64,000 bases of DNA from Psilocybe azurescens (Eukaryota > Basidiomycota > Agaricomycetes > Agaricales > Agrocybaceae). Below are positions 45,384-58,337 of this stretch, in pieces. A model generated the notes under the pieces. The model was not told where the DNA came from. It searched no databases and saw nothing but the letters and a program-made list of their open reading frames with translations. The stretch's first letter is position 1; every line of letters begins with the position of its first letter. The position numbers were made by a program, and so were the translations under genes. Where the stretch lies: the NCBI GenBank assembly GCA_023853785.1, contig JAJIRX010000798.1, positions 248,001 to 312,000 of the forward strand, written 5' to 3'.

Positions 45384-47965
45384 ATGTCACAGTACTTCCA
45401 CGGAGCGAGAAACGTCACTATCGATACCAGTACATTCAATACCGTGACCACTAACCAATATCAAAGTCCTAAAGGTAGGTATTCGCTCTTGTGGATTAGG
45501 AGATACATGATGTGGATAAGGATCGACGATAGGCGGATTTGATCGGCTGCAGGAACACGTCGCCCATGGAGCATTTCACGACTCAGGCGAGCGATTCGAT
45601 CCGCCAAAATGTCATCACAACACACGAGTAGCCATTATCAAGAGGGTTACTGACTGGATCAGTGGACTCAACGAAGATACTCGAGAAGCCCTCATTATGT
45701 GGCTGTACGGAGCAGCTGGCGCAGGGAAATCCGCCATTGCGCAGACCATTGCCGAGATTCTGGACGACCAGAACTTCGTCCTCGCCAGTTTCTTCTTCTG
45801 GCGAAATGATCCTCAACGAGGAACGGCCAAGCTGCTCATCACCACACTAGCATATCAGCTCGCGGTCAAGCTTCCCCTGGTGTTCCGAGAACGACTAGGC
45901 CTGGCATTTGAGAAGGATCCCCTGATTACCACACGATCGCTTGAGGCACAATTCAAGACCCTCGTCCGAGAGCCTCTCGTTGAACTTATTCATTCCGGAT
46001 TTTCAACCAACAACCACATCGTCGTCGTTATCGATGGACTTGACGAATGCGACAATCCACAAGTTCAAGCCAGAATTATCGATGTCTCCTTCGACCTTCT
46101 GCATAGTCGAGACATACCTCTGAAGATCCTCATAGCCAGTCGCCCGCAGATCAATATCTCCTTATCTTTCGATAGAAAACCATTCTCTACGCTGGCAAGA
46201 ATCGCATTGGATGACGACTATCAATCCAAAGACGATATTCGACATTTCCTCACAGATAAATTTAACGAGATCAAAACTCAACATCCCCTTCGCTCTCACA
46301 TCCTTCCTGGCTGGCCCACTTCAGATTCACTCGATACACTCGTACGAAAGTCCTCCGGGCAATTTATCTATGCATCGACTGTGGTGAAGTACGTTGCATC
46401 CCCGCGTCATCGACCAACGCATCGACTTGAAATCGTTCTTGGTATACAATTGCCAAAGGCGGGTGATAATCCCTTCGCAGAGCTCGATGCGCTGTACCGG
46501 CACATCTTGATGGGGGTTGAAGATGTCGATCTAATATTGCAGATCATTGGCTTCGTCGTTCTTTACCCTCCGTACTATTCTTACTGTTCAGTGACATTTA
46601 TAGAAGCCTTCCTTTCGCTTGCTCCTGGAGATATTCAACTTCTAATGCAGAACCTCGGCTCTCTTATCTCAGTTGAAAACCATCCTTATTATCCTAATGA
46701 TGCAGAGGTGTTAACCATTCACCATGCATCATTGAAAGATTATCTACTTGACCCGTCACGATCCAAAGATTTTTTCTCGACCGTCTCAAAATGCACACGT
46801 ATTACGCCGAGTTATGCCTTGCCCATATGACGGTGCTTCTTGCATTGCAATCCAATTCGTCTCACCATCCATTCACAGGTATGCCCCCTATGTTCTAATA
46901 GGTTAAAATTCTGTGTTCTAATTGCATATAAATAGACCCAGTGAATGGAGGTTGGCCTATCTTTACACATTTCTTCCATCACTGCCCTCTTGCTAAACCA
47001 AATCCACAGCTCCTTCAGAATATTCTCAGTCTAACTCTCAGTCGCTGCCGTACTATCCTTGGAGAAAAAGGTCGCTTTAATACAAAATTTTTAGGCATTA
47101 TTTCGAATACCTCGATTTTGCAAAACAATGAAATCTGACCACCTTGCCAGATTTGGGCTGATTCGGCGATTTCTCAATTTTACACTGATGAAATAGTCGC
47201 ACTTGAACAACTCATTAAATTCCAGCTTGGTCCATATCCTCGACACTCTCACATCTGCTTCCTTCTAGCCTCAATCATGGATGAACAACGAATGAATAAT
47301 TTGAGTATTGACCTAAAGTTTATGCCACAAAATTCCAGAAATCCAAGGCATATAGTAGTGTTAGGACATCATCTTCATTTCCTAACGTCGTGGCAACCTG
47401 TTCTTCGTGAACACCTTCATAACACCCTACAAGATTGGATTATCTCAACCCACCAACCAGCCGACACCCCCAGTGTTTACGCCAGTGCTGCATATTTTGT
47501 TCTGCGCCATATATCACCATACCGATTCCCGTATGCTGTCGACACAACTAGATTCGGCCGATCTTGCCATTATCATCGGACTCGAATGAATAGTCCTGCG
47601 CAATCACATTGGTACCGACGGTCTGTCAACACTGCCTACAAAATGTATTACACCAACCATCGCTTTTGCAGTTTTGTCTGCGGTGCTGGAAAGGGGTTTT
47701 CGTGGACGCGGAGTTTCATCCTATGCGATGGCATCTGTTCAATACAGGCGACGCTTTTTATCCCTATTCTTGGGCCAATCATATCCTTCCACGACTCCTT
47801 GACAAATCAGGTTACTCAGAAGAGTTGATTGCCTATGCACACCAAGCCAGAATCATGCACAATCATGACTACCTCAACTTTCAGTCTTCATTGAAGCATA
47901 TCGAGAGATTTGCACAGGCTGCGGTTAAAGCATATATTAGGAGAGTAGAAGATGGACGGACTTAA
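45384..47965 (+). pseudogene. NACHT-domain NTPase, copy N4, frameshifted after the NACHT domain
   Basis: Exon 1 (45,384-45,474) encodes FHGARNVTIDTSTFNTVTTN. Exon 2 starts at 45,533 (GFDRLQEHVAHGAFHDSGE). It carries the whole NACHT module in one frame: Walker A GAAGAGKSA, Walker B IVVVIDGLDECDN, SRPQINIS and FIYASTVVKYV. A T-run at about 46,770 has six T instead of seven in N1, and the frame ends at a TGA at 46,828, giving a 462-aa product as it stands. Exons 3 and 4 survive downstream (WPIFTHFFHHCPLAKPNPQL, about 46,955; NTLQDWIISTHQPADTPSV, 47,420), but a further shift lies at about 47,690, and the C-terminus IRRVEDGRT ends at 47,965. A truncated NACHT protein without the C-terminal region could still be made. 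Confidence 0.75.
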
Positions 47966-49249
47966 TTACATCATATGTGTAGCAGAGTTGCACAGTATGT
48001 ACTGGTTTACTAATTTGAACTGTTACGTTCCCCGCACATTCTACACTGCTGGCAATTTCTACACCATGGTTTGAGCAACATTCATAACATTAACTGGACA
48101 GATGGAAATCCTATGCTGTTGCAAACCTCTTTCCAATCATAACCAACATCTGGATAGCTGTCTTCCTACAGAACGGCTTAGCGATAAAACCGAAGTCATA
48201 CGTAAAATTATAAATGGAAGATCGAGTTTAATGGAAGATATATATTATAATCTGATAAATTCAACGTAGAAAAGGAGTATATCAAGTTCTGAAGACGAAT
48301 GTGATTGTCCTTGTTCCTTATGCCATATATTCTATGGAGGTCTGCAGTTCTCCCAGCTTTGCCACTATAAGAGCAGAATGTAATTGACTTTGTATTCAAC
48401 GCAGTCTGGTACCCGATTTAGGGCAAATAGAAACAAAGGTGCGACAAACGGCTGTGGGTATACATGTTGTCTTCCATTGCTCATCTCTCGGCGTGGCAAT
48501 ATATACAGTGGATGAAAGGCTTTCTGGAAAGGCTCAGAATGAGTGTTCGTCAGTTGGTCATCATGGCTGAAGCTTCTGGACGACGTGAATGAGGATGCAC
48601 GTAACACGGCCTTGGAAAGGGTAATTAATAGATAGATAGATCTGTCCTGTATTTTTTACTTGTCGTGTGCAATAAGTATGACCTTGTTTGCTGAGTTCCG
48701 ATGTGGAAGATATTGCGTACCTATTGGCTTGAAGCTCATCCCATTGAGTCAGCCGTCACGTCGGAATCGTTCTCACAGAGTGGACGCGCTCTTGTGCTGA
48801 AACGCTTCCCGCTAAGTTACTTATCAACAACGGGGAATACCTTGGTCGCCTCCTCCAGCAGTTGCCATAATGTAGTGGGTCTGATGGAGTCTGGCATTAT
48901 ATTCTGGGTGTTTTAAATACTCTAACGTTTATAGATTCAAATATCTGTGACAAGCGGAATGTATGCTACATTGGTACAACATAAAGGTTACCAGATTCAG
49001 AGGTGCTTAAGATCTGTTTGTCTGCTGCTAAATTTAGCCAGCAGCGGCAGTTTATTGGTAGAAATTACCTTTGACTTTTGTTTTCCGAATCCCTCTGATT
49101 TATGACTACTTGAATACGGGTTCGACATAGGTGCTGCAGTGTGGGGCAGATAAAATTACTGGAAAAATGACGAATAGAAATGTGTTCGTTAGAGACCCTT
49201 TACTTTGCTTCATAATATTTTAGTGCGCTCCTAAATGCCGCCTCCTCCG
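47966..49249. other. 3' block D4 (uninterrupted reference copy); no supported gene
   Basis: The only D block here with no clear insertion. It serves as the empty-site reference for the hAT element (CCTCCAGCAGTTGCC at 48,851) and for the 830-bp TIR element (49,039). Intron-like TTTACTAATTTGAACTGTTACG lies at about 48,006-48,027. Confidence 0.45.
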
Positions 49250-49397
49250 TATGATGCGTGAATGACCTTGAATGACGCCACTCAAATGCGACGCGAAATT
49301 AAGTCCCTCAAGCGACTCGCGACGGCAATGCGACGCGTTATTGAACTCCGCTTTTGTTTACCCCGCTTCCTTAATTATAGTCCCGGACATGCACGGT

Positions 49398-49403
49398 CAC
49401 GTG
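49398..49403 (+). promoter_or_regulatory. CACGTG E-box in the 5' region of gene H (copy H4)
   Basis: Same context (GCACGGTCACGTG) as H2 and H3. Confidence 0.3.
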
Positions 49404-49906
49404 TTATTCGGTTTTCATTTCTTCGGCAAGGGCGTCGGGTTGTCTTTCTTTATGCTCTTCCCAGTTCCCTCTCTATTACTCTATCGCAAAGGTCTCTGGT
49501 AACTCGACCGACGACGACAAACAAGAATAGTCTGTGTGCAGACAGCGACTCCGGGTCTGTATAGAAGCGGGAGTCGGTCAGTGGGACGGACTGTAAATAT
49601 TCTTGGGCCCAGTTAGACGAGTGCGTTTTCAAGGTGCGTAGGGGTGTTGATGTGGGCACTAGTTCCGACTTGACTTGGCTTGTATGGGTGTACAGAATTA
49701 CGATTCCTATTATCAGTAGACGAGCACTCCACCACCAACAGTTAACTGACTGCATGAGTCTTTTACGGCCTATTGAGACGGTTCCAAATTGACGAGACCA
49801 CAACTGACGAACATCAGCGTCAAGATTTTCACGACTGCGAATTCGTTCCATACAACAAGCCATATATTTCGAAACGACCACACATTACTTACTCACGACC
49901 ATGCTC

Positions 49907-49937
49907 TCAACAACAACAACAACAACAACAACAACAA
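49907..49937. repeat. (CAA)n microsatellite
   Basis: About ten CAA units just before the gene H N-terminal region. Shorter, degraded versions occur at 30,150-30,170 and 63,670-63,690. Confidence 0.85.
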
Positions 49938-52700
49938 AAGCATGAATTTTTGACAATTTACACAACTCACGAAGACGAAGACGACGATGCGCAGTTTGAT
50001 CCCACTGCTCTCCAAGCCTCCCGCACCCTCTTCCTCCCCTGCATGATCAGAAAGCATCCCACTGCCAGCACCGAGACCCCCACGCACCTCGCTTCTCTAA
50101 TCATCACCAACAACAACAGCGCCGCACACCACCACCACCACCGCGCGCATCCCCTCCATCCGGCTTATCACTGCCACGCCCTCCACGAGCGGCTTCTCCG
50201 CCTCCTCCACCGAGGCATACGCATCGTGTGCGAGGGCGGTGGAGGAGTCATGGGAAGCAGTCGGTCCTGGCCCGTCGTTGCCTGTGCATGGGCACTCGAC
50301 GTCGGTGATTGCGCCTAAGACCGCGACAGGCAGCGATCAGGGACACCAGCACCAGCAGCGCGAAGACGCACAGGAAACTCATCCCAGCGCGACCGCAAGT
50401 CCGAGGAACGCGCAAAGGATCTATCCGATGTCGAGTGCCGCGTCGGGTTGTCCGAGTCCGCTCGCATTAAGGACAAGTTGTGTGCACGTATGCGTATCCG
50501 ACGCGACGGGGGCCAAGGACGGCTTCGAGATTTACGTGGACCCAGATATCGGCGAGATTGTGCTGGTGAAGACAAAGTTGAGGTGGCGCAGGGTGCGGTT
50601 CGGTCAGGGTGCGGGTGCAGGAGGGACGATGGGGAAGGTGACGAATGGGATGAAGGCGGGCAGAGATAAGGGGGAAGGACGAGGCAAGGAGGGGTTGCGG
50701 CAGGTGAAAGGGATGACGGAATAGAAGGAGGACAAGTGGTGAACGACGATTGGGCGGGGGAGGAAGGACTCGAAGAACAAGATAAGTCCTAAATGCAGGT
50801 CATTTTCAGTGTTTTCTGGATCTTGTATGGGCTTTTAAACTTATCTTTGTCTCTTTTACCAGCTATCGAATACATACACAATGCTCGTCCACGTTCGAAG
50901 AGTACGTCTTTTTTCTTTCTTTTATTCGTATGTTTCCCTGTTGTCGTCTTATTCGTGTCTTCTCAGTCATCGTGTATGCGTGCTCACATACACTCCATTC
51001 TTCACAGCTCAAGACCCATTCTTCCTCAAACCCAAGTCCAAGGCTCGCAATCCCGCATGCGTCCATGTCCACCACGCCACATACGTATTCACTTCCTCTT
51101 CCGCATTTACCGTGTGGTCGTTGGCTGGGATGGGGTGTTGGGCGCAGTTGAAGCGCATGTTTGTGTCTGCACCTGATCCTGGTGTTGAGCATGGTGTGGA
51201 TGTGGGTAAAGAAGGGATAGATATGCAGGAGAAGGAGATGAAGGCGAAGGGAAAGAGGAAAAGAAAGAAGGCGAAGGATGGCGAGGAGGGGAAGGAGAAG
51301 GAGGACGACAAGAAGAAGGACGGCAAGAAAGAGAAAGAGGAACAAAAGAAGGCGAAGGGCAGCCGATTGGCGCGTTGACGTGGAAGGCCGGATGACTGGG
51401 ATGATGTCATTGCGGGGTATGAGAGCGGGAGTGCTCAGGGGATGTGGGTTCCGAGGAGATCGCGGGTGGTACCGCGGACGAGTTTGTTGGGCAGGAGCAG
51501 GCCAAAGCTGTACGAGGACGAATAAGGTTCGCTTTTTCTTCCTTCTAATATTTGTGTTTCTGAATTATTATTATTTTTTTTAAAAAAAAAAAAAAATAGG
51601 CATTTTATCCATCCTTGACGTCGCGATGATTGATCTCGCGCGATAGGCTCATCAGCAATATAGATTCACAAGCTACACCCAGCACGGCTGATATGACGCC
51701 CCTGCGTCTGTCCGCGTCCATGTCGCCTTCGCCACGCCCGTATCGACGCTCGGGAAAACCAAAGCACTCGATAACGGGAGCCACACGGCTACAGTGAAGA
51801 AGAACAAGTTGGTCGCAGACAGCCTGCTCGGTGCAAAGAGCGTCGTCAAAAAACTCCGTGGCTACGAGGCCGGATCTGTTTAGCTAGATGGCACGTCGTC
51901 GATCAGCTCGCTGAGACCTTATGCACAGTCGCGGGAATATTCGCCAACGACACCGTTCATGCTCCCGCCACATTTGTGCCTGTGCCACCTGTAAGGATAT
52001 CTTCATCCGCATCCGCATCCTCTGCGAAAGCAACAACAGCAGCCATCGGGAACCGAGCAAACGCATCCCTCATCAACAAGCAGGTCGTGCCGTGGGCCAC
52101 GCTCATGAAAGGGCTCGGCTCTCGGGCACCACGGTCGGGTCCGATGTCTCCATGTATTGAGGTGGATGAGGACTCGGGTGTGCCGGATGAGCTAATAAGG
52201 TGTACTTTGGCTGCTGGATTTGGATCTGCTGTGTGTGTGGAGGGGATGGAGGGGAGGGGGTGAGACCTATGTCGACGAAAGGGAGACGGATGTGGAGACT
52301 GGGACGGTTATGGAAGCTGCGCGCTCCCCTGTGGCTCCTCCCTCCCCGTATTCCGCACCGTGCTCGTCGACGCATACGACAACCACTTCGACATCGACCT
52401 TGACCTTGATATGGACCCTTCCGCCTCCACTTCAGAGGGCGATGACACGAAGAGATCCTTCGACTTCACTGGCGAGTTCACGCGGCTGAACGACTCAGGC
52501 GGGTCGGACTGTAGATGTTTTGTGGAGGAGTTGGAGAATGCGTTTAGGACGCCTGCAAAGGTTGATTTGCGGTGTGGATTTTGGGGTGGGGTGCCGCCTG
52601 TGCCTGCATTCCCTGGGCATCTCGGCGTAGTGGATGGAGAGAGTGATGGTGGTGGTGTGCAGGAGGAGGAGGAGGGGAGGAAGGGGAAGAGGGTATGAGT

Positions 52701-55619
52701 GCAGGTGGAGGCAATGGGAATGTTGAAAGCAGCTCCCCTGGATTTTATGGCTCGCGGACTCGGGATCACAGCTTGTGGACGCTCAGTTCCCCTGCCTCAA
52801 CACGAACACGAACATGAATACTGAGAGCTGCATCGATGAGGTGCATCCGCAAGACACCAACAAATCGTAATTCGACATGTTCTCCGCCTTGACCTTCACG
52901 ACATTGTTGTGACCGAAGTTGTCATTATGACATGGTTTACATGGTTTACATGGGTTTATTATGATTGAAATTGAAGATTTGGTAGGTGAGATCAAGGTTT
53001 CGTACCCATATGGGATGCATTCGGTATCCTTTGTTACGTTTTGAGGGCGTGAGTAGGCGTTAAGGTAAGAACCTACTTGGAGGTCGATATGAAGATGAAT
53101 ATTATAATAGAATTGTCTTGCACGTTTTGAGTCATTAAATTAATGGAGGGTCGGGTGAAGTTACCCGAAGTTCTTTTCCGAAAATGTCTTGCCGAGTTCC
53201 TACTAGGACCGTAAATCATTTGACTACATATCAAGTAACTAGACGCGCTATCTGACATTGTTTATGTTCTGAAAGATTATGAATGTTCCAAGTCCTGACA
53301 CGGAAGGCCCCTGACTGACCTTGAATCTAAGTTTGAGTCGGCGCCGATTCTGCTCATTCGGTGTTCTATCATCAGCCACACCTTCTATCCGTGTCTCCTA
53401 TAAGGACGTCAAGATCAACACATATCGGACTGCAAACTCGTTTACGCTGGGTCTCACCACATTTTTCAACGTAGCACTGTTGACAAAGCTTCGTGGTGCA
53501 TATTTCTTTTCAAAATCTGCACGATAGCTATCTGGTAGGTTATAGACAGCTTTACATGCAGCCCAAACACGTCATGTCGCGTTTTTGTCTAATTCACACA
53601 AATTCTCTCTCCGTATGACACATTTCCTTTATTATAAGCACCGGGATATGCTGCAACACAGAGAGCAATCACAGCTGCTACCAAAATGCACAGGCACGGC
53701 TTTTATTATCAGGAGAGTATCTTATAAACACAAAAGGTGCTCATGTCACATTGATATGGTTGTTTTGTATCCAACTTTCCGCAGAGCTCGGTGTGTGCTT
53801 TTGCCTCGGCACAAAGGATACGGAGAGGTGAAAACAGATTGGGATTTTTGAGGAGTGTAAACGCAAAGGTGCGTATTCATTTTTCGAGTTGCTGTTGCCG
53901 CCGTCTGATGACAAACAGACGCCGGTTGACCCACTAAACACCGTAAACCTCTACCCCCTGGTCGTCGTCATCACCGATAGTGCGCCCGTGTCCCGACTAT
54001 CTGGCACGATGCCAACTCCTCCCCATGTTGATTCCATATACGCCGAATGTATGCAGCGCCTCTGATTCGCTCGATATATTTCAGGATATGTGGGAGATTT
54101 GGGTCAAGGCCGTTGGAGCTGAGTTCCAGCTGCACAATGGTGGCATCACTCATCTCTGCAGAGCAACGCCACCTACCCTCCTTCTTCGCCCATACCCTTA
54201 TCCGTACATTTCCGCTCGAAAATCATTCGTTGAGTCGGCCAGCATTATACCAACATATTTATATTCTCTCTACTTCAAGGACCGCTACTCAATGTACTAC
54301 ACAGGCCTCTGGTACTGGACGCTCTTCCTCAACAATTTCGCCAAGCACTGAGGCTTGCTATACCCCGGCATTTCTCAGCACCCTCCCCCATCGTACTGTT
54401 ACATCACATGCACCAGTGAAATCAGCTCAGCGTTTCTTCCACAGACTGCGATGAATACGAGCCTGTGGGTAGTTGTCGACCCACTCAAATCCTGCGTATG
54501 CGTAACGTTCATGGTGTAATTAGAGGTTTGGGGGATTTCCTTAGTCATCTCTTTTTCTGACGCTCGGCATGACTGGACACTACCGGAAACACGGTGTTAA
54601 GTGCGGTACGCGTTGGTCAATATTTGCCGAGGAATCAATGGGCCGTCCGACATAAAATGAATACGCGCTGCTAATTCCGCTCGACCTTTCATCTCAGGTA
54701 TCATTCCGACGTGATACATCATACAACGCAAACAACCCGTCCACCACAAGATCTTTTTTTCCGCCTTAAGCTGGAATCTCTTAGGGTACGTTTTGATCGA
54801 TACTCGGCATTTTTCAGGATCATAACCATGTTTTTCACTTTCCAGCGTTACAGTGATCAATTCCCCCGTCGTTTTGATCAGCGGACGAGCAACAGAGACT
54901 TTTAATCTGGACGTCGGAGCAGTGTGAGTTACACACCCAACTCACATTTCCACCCGAGCAGTCAGAAAACCATCGGTCGTGGTCAATATTGACGATGCTC
55001 GTACATCCCTCGTCTTGTTTTAACTTGTCGCTATTGTATTCAACGCTTCCACCACCTCTCAACCGCGGCTCTTTGATGGTGCATAGCCAACATTAACGCA
55101 TCTCACGTCATATTTATGTCAAGTGCACTCTACGAGGTGGATAGGGACTGTGGTAGAAGTGGTTCCAAGTATGATAGTCAACTGGTTATGTGGATTGACA
55201 AAGATGAAAATGAAGACCTATATCCCAAGCGGTGCGCGAACTGATGACCAGGACAATAGGGAAGGACGAAAAGAGATCAAAGGATAGATGAGGGGAGGTA
55301 ACGGACATGAAGCTAATGCAAATCAAGTTAGACACGTGTGCTGTACGATTTTCTTCTCTTGTGCGCAATATGGTCTCGTTTTCCTCTATTCCGATCAACA
55401 GGCATTGACTACGAAGAGAGAGGGAGGAAGTATTCATAAAGCCCTCGACGACCCCAGCACACAACAAACCCGAGACACGAAATCGTTTGAGCTAAAATAA
55501 TTGAGCTGGCACTGCGTAAATGTGAGGGGTTCCGATGAAGTTTACTTTCGCAACTTGATGCCTTGAATCATCTGACAAATATCGGTATATTTGTTTCTGC
55601 AAGGCGGTGCTAGCTAAAT
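52701..55619. other. End of H4 and junction block J5; no supported gene
   Basis: Bases 52,700-53,230 are AT-richer with no kept frame. Bases 53,230-55,520 are the uninterrupted reference version of block J, with the empty KDZ target at about 53,565-53,580 and the empty CACTA-like target at about 53,586. Landmarks are shared with 19,383-20,060 and with 1,320-2,400. Confidence 0.5.
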
Positions 55620-55719
55620 TTAGACTCTAATATAACGGCGTTCTATCAATCTTTCCCTTTTCCCAGCTTTCTCACCAACAACGGCTGCTGCTCCTTGTCG
55701 AACCTTGCGGTCTCGTACA

Positions 55720-58337
55720 ATGTCACACTACTTTCATGGATCGACAAACTTCAGTATCGATAACAGCACATTCAACACCGTGATTAACCAATATCAAAGT
55801 TCTAAAGGTAGGTCATTCGTTCCTGTGGAATGGGAGATACATGATGTTGATGATCATCAACGATAGGCGTCTTGGAATCCCTGCAGAAACACGTCGCGCA
55901 CGGAGCATTTCACAACTCAGGCGAGCGCTTTGATCCGCCAAAATGCCATCCCAACACACGAGTCGCGATTATCAAGAAGATCATGGACTGGATCCGTGGA
56001 CTCAACGAAGATACCCGAGAGGCTCTAATTATGTGGATCTACGGCGCAGCTGGTGCTGGAAAATCGGCCATTGCGCAGACTATTGCCGAGATTCTGGACG
56101 ACCAGCACTTCGTGCTCGCTAGTTTCTTCTTCTGGAGAAATGACCCACAACGAGGAACGGCAAAGTTGCTCGTCACCACCCTGGCATATCAGCTGGCGGT
56201 CAAGCTTCCCCCTGTGTTCCGAGAACGACTAGGTCTGGCATTCGAGAATGATCCTCTGATTACCACACGATCGCTTGAGGCACAATTCAAGACCCTTATC
56301 CGAGAGCCTCTCCTTGAACTTCTTCATTCCGGATTTTCAACCAACAATCACATCGTCGTCATTATCGATGGTCTTGACGAATGCGACGATCCAAATGTTC
56401 AAGCCGCAATTATCGATGTCTCGTTCAGGCTTCTGCACAATCGGGACATACCTCTGAAGATCCTCATATCAAGTCGCCCAGAGATCGATATCTCCTCTTC
56501 TTTCGATAGAAAACCATTCTTTATGCTGGCAAGAATCGCATTGGATGACGGCTATCAACCCAACGAGGATATTCGACATTTCCTTGCAGATAAATTTAAC
56601 GAGATTAAAACTCAACATCCCCTTCGCTCTTATATCCCGATTGACTGGCCCGCTGAAGATTCACTTGATACACTCGTGGAAAAGTCCTCCGGGCAGTTTA
56701 TCTATGCATCGACTGTGGTGAAGTATGTCGCATCCCCGCGTCATCGACCAACGCATCGCCTTGAAATCGTTCTTGGTATACAACCGCCAAAGGCGGGTGA
56801 TAGTCCATTCGCAGAGCTCGATGCGCTGTACCGGCACATCCTGATGGGGGTTGAAGATGTGGATCTAATATTGCAGATCATTGGCTTTGTCATTCTCTCT
56901 CTGCCATATTATTTCAATTCAGTGACATTAATAGAAGCCTTCCTGTCGCTTGCTCCCGGGGATGTTCAACTTCTAATGCAGAATCTCAGCTCCCTTATCT
57001 CAGTCGAAAAGCATCCTTGTTATCCTGATGGTGCAGGGGAATTCACCGTTCGGATATTACATGCATCATTGAAAGACTATCTACTCGACCCGTCACGATC
57101 CAAAGATTTTTTTCTTGACAGCTCCAAAATGCACACGCATTATGCCGAGTTATGTCTTGGTCATATAACCAAGCTTTCTTCATTGGAATCCGATTTGCCT
57201 TTCCATTCATTCATGCGTATGTCCCTCTATGTTCTAATATGTTTGAACTTCTACATTCTAATTGCATAAAAAATAGGCATACCGAATGAACCCTGGCCTA
57301 TCTTTTCATATTTCTTCCATCACTGCCCTCTTGCTAAACCAAATCCACAGCTCCTTCAAAATACTCTCTGTCTAACTCTCAGTCGCTGCCATACCATCCT
57401 CGGAGTAAAAGGTGGCTATAGTACATTCTTTTCTAATGAATATTTCAGCTACCTCGATTCCCTCTGCGCTGTATGTGTCTTCTTTTTCGAAGCAATGAGA
57501 TCTGACCACTTTGCCAGATTTGGGCTGATCCGGCAGTTTCTCAATTTTACATTGATGAGATAGTCACACTTGAACAACTCATCAAAGCTCAGTTTGGTCC
57601 ATTTCCTCCACACTCCCACATCTGCTTTCTTCTGGCCTCAATTATGAATGACGATGTTACGCCTCAATATATTCCTAACACCATTTTTCTGCGACAAAAT
57701 TGGGAAATACAACCCGTACAGTCTTGCTAGGATGCATTCTTCATTTCCTAACGTCTAGGCATCCTGTTCTTCGTAAACAACTTCATAGCACTCTACAAGA
57801 TTGGATTATCTCAAACCAGCACCCATCCGACACCACCAGTGTCTACACCAGTGCTGCAATTTTCACTCTGCGTTATATATCAACATGCAATGTCCCATAT
57901 GCTGTCAACACAAACAGATTTGGTCAATCCTGTCACTATCATCGGACTCGAATGAACAGTCCTGCACAATCACTTTGGTACCGATGGTCCATGAACACTG
58001 CACACAAAATGTATTGCACCAATAATCGCTTTCGATATTTTGTCCAAAACGCTGAAAAGGGAGATTTTATGGATGTGGATTTTCATCCCATGCGATGGCC
58101 TCTGTTCAATGTGAGCGAGGGCTGAGGGAAGCCTATGTATGGGCCATTCGGATCCTTCCACCATTCTTTTGCAAATCAAATTACTCAGAAGATTTGATTC
58201 CCTATGCACGCCATGCCAGAATCAGGCTCAATAACAGCTACCTCAACCTCATATATCAGTCCTGGGATCAAAAACAGAGATCTGCCAAGGCTGCAGTCAA
58301 AGCATATCTTAAGGGAGTAGAGAATGGACAGATTTAA
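55720..58337 (+). CDS. NACHT-domain NTPase, copy N5 (NACHT core intact, last exon broken)
   Basis: Exon 1 is 55,720-55,807 (FHGSTNFSIDNSTFNTVIN), exon 2 55,867-57,216, exon 3 57,277-57,470 and exon 4 from 57,518. Exon 3 and exon phases equal those of N1. Exon 2 carries VLESLQKHVAHGAFHNSGE, Walker A GAAGAGKSA, Walker B IVVIIDGLDECDD, and ILISSRPEIDIS. As read, exon 4 shifts frame at a T-run near 57,700 (AAATTGGG versus AAATTTGGG in N2) and stops at 57,728-57,730, giving about 614 aa. The remainder of exon 4 continues in other frames to LKGVENGQI at 58,337, with a second lesion near 58,120. The promoter-like TAATATAACGG lies about 82 nt upstream. It could work as a shortened NACHT NTPase lacking most of the C-terminal region, or be a recent pseudogene. 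Confidence 0.7.

Larger units (their letters stand above)
49250..52700 (+). pseudogene. Gene H, copy H4 (N-terminal part plus later middle exons)
   Basis: After the conserved 5' region come a (CAA)n tract and an N-terminal Pro/Ser part. Then RKSEERAKDLSDVECRVGLS (about 50,395-50,455) and SESARIKDKLCARMRI, IYVDPDIGEIVLVKTK (about 50,530-50,578) and GGTMGKVTNGMKAGR follow. Next are a Lys-rich block KEKEDDKKKDGKKEKEEQKK (about 51,290-51,345), a decayed YPIL..DGH region (51,370-51,520), and an intron ending AAAAAATAG (about 51,599) before ILSILDVA and LISNIDSQATPSTADMTPLR. RANASLINKQVVPWATLMKG (about 52,050-52,110), EDSGVPDEL, KRSFDFTGEFTRLNDSG (about 52,450-52,500) and FVEELENAFRTPAKVDLR (about 52,520-52,573) close it. 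The segments keep their order but not their frame. No enzymatic motif is visible; much of it is predicted disordered by composition. Confidence 0.5.

Noticed and set aside
2588..58337. WD40, TPR or ankyrin repeats after the NACHT domains
   Set aside because: No periodic repeat is visible in the C-terminal exons of any copy.
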